Of a stretch of DNA of 64,000 nucleotides, positions 59,630-64,000 are shown piece by piece. Under the pieces are notes generated by a model. That model ran no database searches. It was not told where the DNA came from and worked only from the letters and a program-made list of their open reading frames with translations. The DNA is taken from positions 1 to 64,000 of the IMG/VR virus record IMGVR_UViG_3300017917_001798. One strand, 5' to 3'. The first letter of the stretch is position 1; every line of letters starts with the position of its first letter. The position numbers and the translations under genes were made by a program. Source of the DNA: a virus.

Positions 59630-59950
59630 ATGGCAGAAATAAAACCAAAGTTAAGAGTAGACGTGAATCATAACCCGACTAAAAAGGGTATTAAAGTACA
59701 ATTTGTATTGCCTCAAACAATTGAAGGTGATGCTAAAGCAGCAGCTACTCAAAAATTACAAAGTAAATTAAATCAAGGATTATCCCAATATAATTTAACT
59801 GTGAGCCAAGATACTGATGTTCCATATTCAAACGTTATTGGATTTTTAATCCCTATAGCTGATTTTAAATTATTTATAAAAGATGCTATTAGTGGAAATA
59901 TGGGAGATAGTATATCTAATGAACAACCAGCAGAGACCCCAGATATTTAA
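59630..59950 (+). CDS. Hypothetical protein
   Basis: 106 residues. A strand-rich N-terminus (KPKLRVDVNHNPTKKGIKVQ) is followed by a Gln/Ala-rich helix (AAATQKLQSKLNQGLSQY) and a hydrophobic strand (VIGFLIPIADFKLFI). No motif is seen. It is 1 base from the next gene. Confidence 0.58.
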   Translation: MAEIKPKLRVDVNHNPTKKGIKVQFVLPQTIEGDAKAAATQKLQSKLNQGLSQYNLTVSQDTDVPYSNVIGFLIPIADFKLFIKDAISGNMGDSISNEQPAETPDI

Positions 59951-59951
59951 T

Positions 59952-60251
59952 ATGACTAAAAAAGCAAAACGTAAAGTACCAGTAATAAAAATTAATATAC
60001 CTTACGACCAATTTAGTGAAATACCTGAAGTTAAACAGGTAGTTATTGAAGAGGTAGTTTATGCTATTAAAGAAGGAATAAATGAAAATAAAAAAAAGAT
60101 TTCTTTATTTGAAATAGCTGGATCTGAATATTACATCGATTTAGAAAAAGACCAATGGAAATCTTCTTTAGAAAAAGCAATAGAATATTTTGTTGAAAAA
60201 GAAGAATACGATAATTGTATAGAATGTAGAGATTTAATTAGTAAACTTTAG
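59952..60251 (+). CDS. Hypothetical basic/acidic protein
   Basis: 99 residues from the ATG at 59952, which avoids the long overlap of an earlier in-frame ATG at 59883. The N-terminus is basic (MTKKAKRKVPVIKINIPYDQF), and the rest is helical and acidic with CIECRDLISKL at the end. The family is unknown. Confidence 0.58.
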   Translation: MTKKAKRKVPVIKINIPYDQFSEIPEVKQVVIEEVVYAIKEGINENKKKISLFEIAGSEYYIDLEKDQWKSSLEKAIEYFVEKEEYDNCIECRDLISKL

Positions 60252-60253
60252 TT

Positions 60254-60685
60254 ATGAGGGAAGAACAAGATCAACATGCAGAGGGGGTTAAACAATCAAT
60301 AGAAAGTATTATAGGTACTAACACCGTTTTAAGACGTAAGAAAAAGTCTGAAGAAGATATCAATAAAGAAACATTTGAGAAAATTATTCGCACAATAGAA
60401 GAAATACAGGTACGCTCAGCTTTACTACACTCTGAATTAGGATTAGATTATGCTAATTATGATGAAAAATTTTATGAAATAATAGATAATTTAATTGTTA
60501 TGTATTTTGGAAAAGAAGCGTCAGAATTAATATTTTATTACATATATGAAAGAATAAGTCCTAATGGTTCTATAAATGAATTAATTGATCAAAACGATCA
60601 AGTTGTACCTCTTAACAATGTAAATGATTTATGGGTATTAGTAAACCATATAAAAAATAAAACTAATAAAATAAAGAAAAAATAG
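60254..60685 (+). CDS. Hypothetical helical protein
   Basis: 143 residues, mainly helix, with RRKKKSEEDINKETFEKII and FGKEASELIFYYIYERISPNG. The C-terminus is Lys-rich. No known family is recognised. It precedes the HNH-like gene by 2 bases. Confidence 0.57.
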   Translation: MREEQDQHAEGVKQSIESIIGTNTVLRRKKKSEEDINKETFEKIIRTIEEIQVRSALLHSELGLDYANYDEKFYEIIDNLIVMYFGKEASELIFYYIYERISPNGSINELIDQNDQVVPLNNVNDLWVLVNHIKNKTNKIKKK

Positions 60686-60687
60686 TT

Positions 60688-61293
60688 ATGGCTCCTCCCT
60701 CAAAAACATATAGTAGGGATGACATTCTTAGAGCTATGCGCTTTACAAAATCAAATAGAGCAGCGGCCAAATATTTAGGATGTTCATACCAGCATTACAA
60801 ACCTTATGCTAAATTATATAGGTTAGACGAAAATGATCATACCTCCCCTACGTTATTTGAAGTCCATAAAAATCAAAGCGGTAAGGGTATTCCCAAGTTT
60901 TTACCTAACAGACGTAGAGAACCTAATGTTAAAAATATAATAGAAACAGGAACGGGTTGGGAATCATTCTCACCTGAAAAAATAAAATCAAGACTAATTG
61001 CTGAAAGTTACCTAAAAGAAGAATGTTATGCGTGTGGTTTTTGTGAACGTAGAGTAACTGATTATAAAATACCATTATTATTAAATTTTAAAGATGGTAA
61101 TAAAAATAATTATTTATTAGACAATCTTGAATTATTATGTTATAATGATTATTTTCTGTTAGTTGCTGATCCACTAACACCTGATCAAGTACGCCACATT
61201 GAAGACAACCAGGGCGTTAAGGCTGTACAACATCATTGGGATGTAGATGAAAGGGAATATTTAGACAATATGAGAGCTTTAGGTATTCTGTAA
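60688..61293 (+). CDS. HTH plus degenerate HNH-like domain protein
   Basis: 201 residues. Residues 8-40 (YSRDDILRAMRFTKSNRAA then AKYLGCSYQHYKPYAKLY) form a Fis/HTH-like unit. The C-terminal half has the frame of an HNH fold: ECYACGFCERRV, then LLLNFKDGNKNNYLLDNLELLCYND. The catalytic His positions are occupied by Leu/Asn and Asp/Tyr, so nuclease activity is unlikely. A DNA-binding regulator evolved from an HNH enzyme is my preferred reading. Confidence 0.6.
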   Translation: MAPPSKTYSRDDILRAMRFTKSNRAAAKYLGCSYQHYKPYAKLYRLDENDHTSPTLFEVHKNQSGKGIPKFLPNRRREPNVKNIIETGTGWESFSPEKIKSRLIAESYLKEECYACGFCERRVTDYKIPLLLNFKDGNKNNYLLDNLELLCYNDYFLLVADPLTPDQVRHIEDNQGVKAVQHHWDVDEREYLDNMRALGIL

Positions 61294-61304
61294 TATTTAT
61301 ATAT

Positions 61305-62402
61305 ATGCGAATATTTTTAAGTGAAATTATAGATGAAATTTTAGGTGTTCCTGAAGGATTATTAGATATATCTGAAGAAGTCTACAGGGGCATTGTAAGT
61401 AATTTAGAAGGAGATACAACAAATGTCACTTTAATTCCTAAACGAATGAATATAAATGGCAATTTTAATATATCTGACTATAAGTTCAATACAGTTGAAG
61501 TAGAAATTAATGCTAATCTTAATTCTGATTATGATATAGAATGGTTATCTATGGGTGTTTCTGGTGAAATGTCTACAACTAAACCATATAAAAGATTAAG
61601 TTATGTAAAAAATAATAAAGTATATTTAATAATAAATTTAGTTTGTGGTTATGATAAAAAATGGAATGATGTGGCTGATTTCTTTAAAGGAAATAAAAAG
61701 AAAGAATTAATTTCTAGTATAGCCCATGAATTTAAACATAGTTACGATAATTATAAAAAAGGTTCTGATAAAGCTTCATCAATATTTAAATATGTGAGAG
61801 TATCTAGTGGGAATATTGGTTTACCTCAATTAGATAAATTTACATTTTATATATACTATACAGACGCAATAGAAAATTTAGTTAGACCTGCAGAAGTAGC
61901 ATCTTATTTAAGAAATAGCAATGTAACTAAAGCAAATTTTTTGGATATTTTGAAAGAAACTAATGTATATAAAAATTTAAAAGAAGCTCAAAATATAAGT
62001 TATGATGGTATGGTAAAAGAAATAATTAATGATTCTAGAACGGTACCATCAATAAAAAATTTCTTTGAAAAGAAAGGAGAAAACACAGACAATCTATCAG
62101 ACGAGGAAATAGTTAAAAAATTTTTACAATATCACTTTAAACACTATAAATCAGCTTTAAAGGCAGATTATGCAAACCAAGTAATGAGATCAAATATAGC
62201 TGGTAATTTATTTTCATTTTTAAAGGTTCCCGGACGTGAAATAGATTATAATAAGAAAAAAGCTATAGAAGATTTTAATAGAGAAGTAGAAAGATTTAGT
62301 GATAGTGATTTTGAAAAATTTTATAAATACGAAGAAAAGAAAATACATTTTGAGGCAAATAGAGCTTTAAAAAAAGTGGCAAAACTTTATGCTTATATTT
62401 AA
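61305..62402 (+). CDS. Zinc metallopeptidase with possible N-terminal tag
   Basis: 365 residues. ISSIAHEFKHSYDNY contains His-Glu-x-x-His, and NLVRPAEVASYLR about 55 residues later offers the third ligand Glu, as in gluzincins. The first residues MRIFLSEIIDEILG echo the pattern of the MIKLIDILRE tags. The target is unknown. TATTTAT lies only 4 bases before the ATG, so the promoter may be elsewhere or the mRNA nearly leaderless. Confidence 0.7.
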   Translation: MRIFLSEIIDEILGVPEGLLDISEEVYRGIVSNLEGDTTNVTLIPKRMNINGNFNISDYKFNTVEVEINANLNSDYDIEWLSMGVSGEMSTTKPYKRLSYVKNNKVYLIINLVCGYDKKWNDVADFFKGNKKKELISSIAHEFKHSYDNYKKGSDKASSIFKYVRVSSGNIGLPQLDKFTFYIYYTDAIENLVRPAEVASYLRNSNVTKANFLDILKETNVYKNLKEAQNISYDGMVKEIINDSRTVPSIKNFFEKKGENTDNLSDEEIVKKFLQYHFKHYKSALKADYANQVMRSNIAGNLFSFLKVPGREIDYNKKKAIEDFNREVERFSDSDFEKFYKYEEKKIHFEANRALKKVAKLYAYI

Positions 62403-62406
62403 TATT

Positions 62407-62550
62407 ATGCAAATAAATAAAGACATATTAGACAATAATAAAGAAAATCTTGAAATAAATTTCAATTCAGAAACTAGTAAACATATTAGGAAACTATTAA
62501 ATAGAATCTTTATAATTAAAAAACCTAAGTCTAAGAAAAGTTGTAAATAA
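62407..62550 (+). CDS. Small basic protein (47 residues)
   Basis: The frame reads MQINKDILDNNKENLEINFN, then a basic C-terminus (IIKKPKSKKSCK). It starts 4 bases after the peptidase stop. Composition resembles nucleic-acid-binding tails; the function is unknown. Confidence 0.45.
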   Translation: MQINKDILDNNKENLEINFNSETSKHIRKLLNRIFIIKKPKSKKSCK

Positions 62551-62551
62551 A

Positions 62552-62584
62552 TTTGATTCGGTCAAAGTTCTTTTGTATATTTAG
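62552..62584 (+). promoter_or_regulatory. Bacteroidetes-type promoter, copy A
   Basis: TTTG (62552) and TATATTTA (62576) are 24 bases apart. TTTGATTCGGTCAAAG is shared almost exactly with the promoter at 63130 (TTTGGTTCGGGCAAAA). This supports a host RNA polymerase promoter with a possible regulator site over CGGxCAAA. Confidence 0.6.
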
Positions 62585-62605
62585 TTTACAAATAAAATAA
62601 AAAAT

Positions 62606-62899
62606 ATGAGTTTTGAATTAGCACAAAAATTTGCAGATTACCAACTTCCTGATGCAGTTAAAGAAGCATTTAAAAAAGGATTACCAATGATTGGTTCATT
62701 GAATTTCACTAAAATGATGTTATTCGCCAATGAGGTTCAATTAACAAACGATAACATTGATTATTACATGAATATACCTCCTCGTAGAATGGAAGGTGAA
62801 ACTAAAGAAGAAATGAAACTTAGAGGTAAATTTGCAAACGCTTTATACAAATATAGAGCTTATCTATACGATTATTCAGTATTTGAAAAACAAAATTAA
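62606..62899 (+). CDS. Hypothetical helical protein
   Basis: 97 residues, helical, reading MSFELAQKFADYQLPDAVKE, then PPRRMEGETKEEMKLRGKF and YKYRAYLYDYSVFEKQ. It has a strong upstream promoter, so it is probably an early protein. No family is recognised. Confidence 0.6.
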   Translation: MSFELAQKFADYQLPDAVKEAFKKGLPMIGSLNFTKMMLFANEVQLTNDNIDYYMNIPPRRMEGETKEEMKLRGKFANALYKYRAYLYDYSVFEKQN

Positions 62900-62913
62900 T
62901 AAAATTAATAATT

Positions 62914-63129
62914 ATGGGACAATATTTCCAAGTAAAAGTTCAGTTTAAATCTGAAGAAGGTAAAAAAACAAGTGTAAATTATTTAGTAGACGCTCAATCA
63001 GTAACTGAAGCTGAAGCAAGAACAGTAAAGTTTTTAGTAGATAACGATGAACAGTCTTTTGAAGTTAAAGCAGCATCCGCGTCGAACATAGTTCAAGTAA
63101 TACTAGAATCAGAACCAGAGTCAGAATAA
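62914..63129 (+). CDS. DUF4494-like protein
   Basis: 71 residues. FQVKVQFKSEEGKKTSVNYLVDAQSVTEAEART with spacing, then a beta end, fits the DUF4494 family as I remember it, widespread in Bacteroidetes and their phages. The function is unknown. It supports the host inference. Confidence 0.65.
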   Translation: MGQYFQVKVQFKSEEGKKTSVNYLVDAQSVTEAEARTVKFLVDNDEQSFEVKAASASNIVQVILESEPESE

Positions 63130-63162
63130 TTTGGTTCGGGCAAAATAAAGTCGTATATTTAC
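63130..63162 (+). promoter_or_regulatory. Bacteroidetes-type promoter, copy B (tRNA region)
   Basis: TTTG (63130) and TATATTTA (63154), 24 bases apart, with TTCGGGCAAA after TTTG. It faces the small gene at 63212 and the tRNA cluster. Confidence 0.6.
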
Positions 63163-63211
63163 TTTATAAAAAATGCAGGGAATTAAAATTTACATATATT
63201 TATAGACGCAA

Positions 63212-63334
63212 ATGAAAAATCAATACCAACATATTAGCAAATTTAACAGTCGCTCGCAAGCAGCGATTTGGCAAGTGGTATGCTTTAAAAACAAACCGCA
63301 AACAACAGGGCTAAAAGATATTGATTTAGGATAA
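63212..63334 (+). CDS. Small basic protein (40 residues)
   Basis: The frame reads MKNQYQHISKFNSRSQAAIW, then QVVCFKNKPQTTGLKDIDLG. It is preceded by TATTTAT at 63197 and the promoter at 63130, and followed by a terminator at 63358. The isolated unit with its own terminator supports a real gene, but no family is seen. Confidence 0.45.
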   Translation: MKNQYQHISKFNSRSQAAIWQVVCFKNKPQTTGLKDIDLG

Positions 63335-63357
63335 TAAATATAATCAAATATAAATTT

Positions 63358-63388
63358 AAGCCCTGATCTAAAAAATCAGGGCTTTTTT
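63358..63388 (+). terminator. Terminator before the tRNA cluster
   Basis: AGCCCTGAT and ATCAGGGCT form a nine-pair stem with a seven-base loop, followed by six T residues and AA. The first tRNA begins 4 bases later. Confidence 0.9.
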
Positions 63389-63391
63389 AAT

Positions 63392-63464
63392 GGTGCTCAA
63401 GCTAACTTGGTAGAAGCGGAAGACTGAAAATCTTCAGGACTCGGGTCGGAACCGAGGTGCACCA
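63392..63464 (+). tRNA. tRNA-Phe (anticodon GAA)
   Basis: The acceptor GGTGCTC/GTGCACC has one mismatch. The anticodon arm GAAGA-CTGAAAA-TCTTC gives GAA. The T arm is CTCGG-GTCGGAA-CCGAG, with an unusual loop in place of TTCGAAT. CCA is not encoded. Confidence 0.82.
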
Positions 63465-63465
63465 C

Positions 63466-63621
63466 ATGACAAAAAAACAAATAACCGATCAGATAAATGC
63501 TATTAGAAAAGTAGTAGCAGAGATTGGAAACGATAAAAATAAAGCAAACCAATTCTTGTTAGATGCAGGAATTATAAAAAAGAAAAAATATGTACATACC
63601 AACAGATTTAGCAGTAATTGA
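63466..63621 (+). CDS. Small basic protein between tRNAs (51 residues)
   Basis: The frame starts 1 base after tRNA-Phe and reads MTKKQITDQINAIRKVVAEI, then GNDKNKANQFLLDAGIIKKKK. It is helical with a basic end. Placement inside a tRNA cluster is unusual but common for tiny phage genes. Confidence 0.48.
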   Translation: MTKKQITDQINAIRKVVAEIGNDKNKANQFLLDAGIIKKKKYVHTNRFSSN

Positions 63622-63700
63622 TGTTTATTATAAAAAAGGTCATCCCTTTTTGAGATGTCTAAAATATAAACGTATTATGCGAAAACGAAAACAGAAGTAA
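63590..63700 (+). CDS. Small basic protein (36 residues)
   Basis: The frame reads MYIPTDLAVIDVYYKKGHPF, then LRCLKYKRIMRKRKQK, a very basic end. It overlaps the previous small frame by 32 bases. It may bind RNA or DNA. Weak to moderate support. Confidence 0.42.
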   Translation: MYIPTDLAVIDVYYKKGHPFLRCLKYKRIMRKRKQK

Positions 63701-63729
63701 ACTTCCTCTTGAGTGAGAGGGAGTAATAA

Positions 63730-63803
63730 TCCCTTGTAGCTCAATTGGCTAGAGTAACCGGCTTTTACCCGGTGGGTTGTAGGTTCGAATCCTACCGGGG
63801 GAA
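63730..63803 (+). tRNA. tRNA-Lys (anticodon TTT)
   Basis: The acceptor TCCCTTG/CGGGGGA has two G-T pairs. The anticodon arm ACCGG-CTTTTAC-CCGGT gives TTT. The T arm GTAGG-TTCGAAT-CCTAC is canonical. Confidence 0.93.
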
Positions 63804-63815
63804 CAAAAGTAAAAT

Positions 63816-63886
63816 ACAGGTGTGGTGAAACGGTATCATTCTGGTCTCCAAAACCATCGTTCGAGGTTCGAATCCTCGCATCTGTG
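63816..63886 (+). tRNA. tRNA-Trp (anticodon CCA)
   Basis: The acceptor is ACAGGTG/CATCTGT. The anticodon loop CTCCAAA gives CCA, and the T arm CGAGG-TTCGAAT-CCTCG is canonical. The discriminator is G. Confidence 0.9.
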
Positions 63887-63900
63887 CAGAACGCTCTTAT

Positions 63901-63973
63901 AGTTCCTTAGCTCAGAGGCAGCAGCGCTTGGCTTACATCCAAGAGGACGAGATTTCAAAATTCTCAGGAACTA
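63901..63973 (+). tRNA. tRNA-Val (anticodon TAC)
   Basis: The acceptor AGTTCCT/AGGAACT is perfect. The anticodon arm CTTGG-CTTACAT-CCAAG gives TAC. The T arm is slightly irregular (GAGAT, then TTCAAAA). Confidence 0.87.
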
Positions 63974-63980
63974 CATATAT

Positions 63981-64000
63981 TGTCCTCTGGTGTAACGGTC
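63981..64000 (+). tRNA. 5' part of a further tRNA, cut by the window end
   Basis: The last 20 bases (TGTCCTCTGG, TGTAACGGTC) match the acceptor and D arm of tRNAs of the Gln/Glu/Asp type. The anticodon lies outside the window, so the identity cannot be told. Confidence 0.65.

Overview
The window is a 64 kb piece of a T4-like (myovirus-type) phage genome. Every credible gene lies on the + strand, usually with only a few bases between genes or with short overlaps. Tail sheath, tail tube, tape measure, LysM and lysozyme-like baseplate proteins sit beside a T4-type replisome: gp32, UvsX, gp41-like helicase, family B polymerase, sliding clamp and both clamp-loader subunits. The DNA is very AT-rich, start codons follow A-rich leaders rather than strong Shine-Dalgarno sites, and several intergenic sites match the Bacteroidetes promoter pattern (TTTG, about 20 bases, TAnnTTT). 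Together with DUF4494-like and DUF5522-like small proteins, this points to a Bacteroidetes host, probably an aquatic flavobacterium. The host is an inference.

Layout. 1-14.7 kb: virion genes (end of a structural protein, small neck or tail proteins, sheath, tube, a Vsr-like homing endonuclease, a tail-chaperone pair probably joined by frameshifting, tape measure, baseplate proteins, a hub protein ending in an M23 peptidase). 14.7-18.8 kb: a compact family A polymerase-like protein and a group of unrelated proteins that share N-terminal sequences. 18.8-26.6 kb: gp32, UvsX, 5' nuclease, helicase, thioredoxin, B12-dependent ribonucleotide reductase. 26.6-33.9 kb: QueD, a DpdA-like transglycosylase, QueC, QueE and FolE, a full set for making preQ0 and placing it in DNA; this stretch holds a GIY-YIG endonuclease cassette and short-repeat-bounded inserts. 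33.9-45.6 kb: dCTP deaminase-like protein, DNA polymerase B, clamp, Hsp20, GroES, GroEL, a cREC-like protein, clamp loader, RecB/Cas4-like nuclease. 45.8-59.0 kb: a 13 kb sugar locus (at least five glycosyltransferase-like genes, RfbH-like dehydrase, RmlD-like reductase, FkbM methyltransferase, a three-domain epimerase-cupin-C-methyltransferase). 59-63.1 kb: ClpP-like protease, small unknowns, a degenerate HNH protein, a zinc metallopeptidase. 63.2-64 kb: tRNA cluster (Phe, Lys, Trp, Val and the start of a fifth).

The most unusual feature is at queE. A remnant of its first 20 codons (29768-29827) lies about 1.5 kb upstream of the intact gene. Between them are a structured RNA, two small genes and a GIY-YIG endonuclease whose 3' end overlaps the intact queE start. 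The two copies agree in 19 of 20 amino acids but in only about 36 of 60 bases, and all four serine codons have switched between the AGY and TCN families. This looks like an endonuclease cassette that split queE and supplied a recoded, cleavage-proof replacement 5' end. Other notable points are the second, PolA-like polymerase, recurring N-terminal 'address tags' that resemble T4 capsid-targeting sequences, loss of the zinc ligands in QueC, a 35-residue insertion inside the QueE cluster motif, and phage-borne GroEL/GroES/Hsp20.
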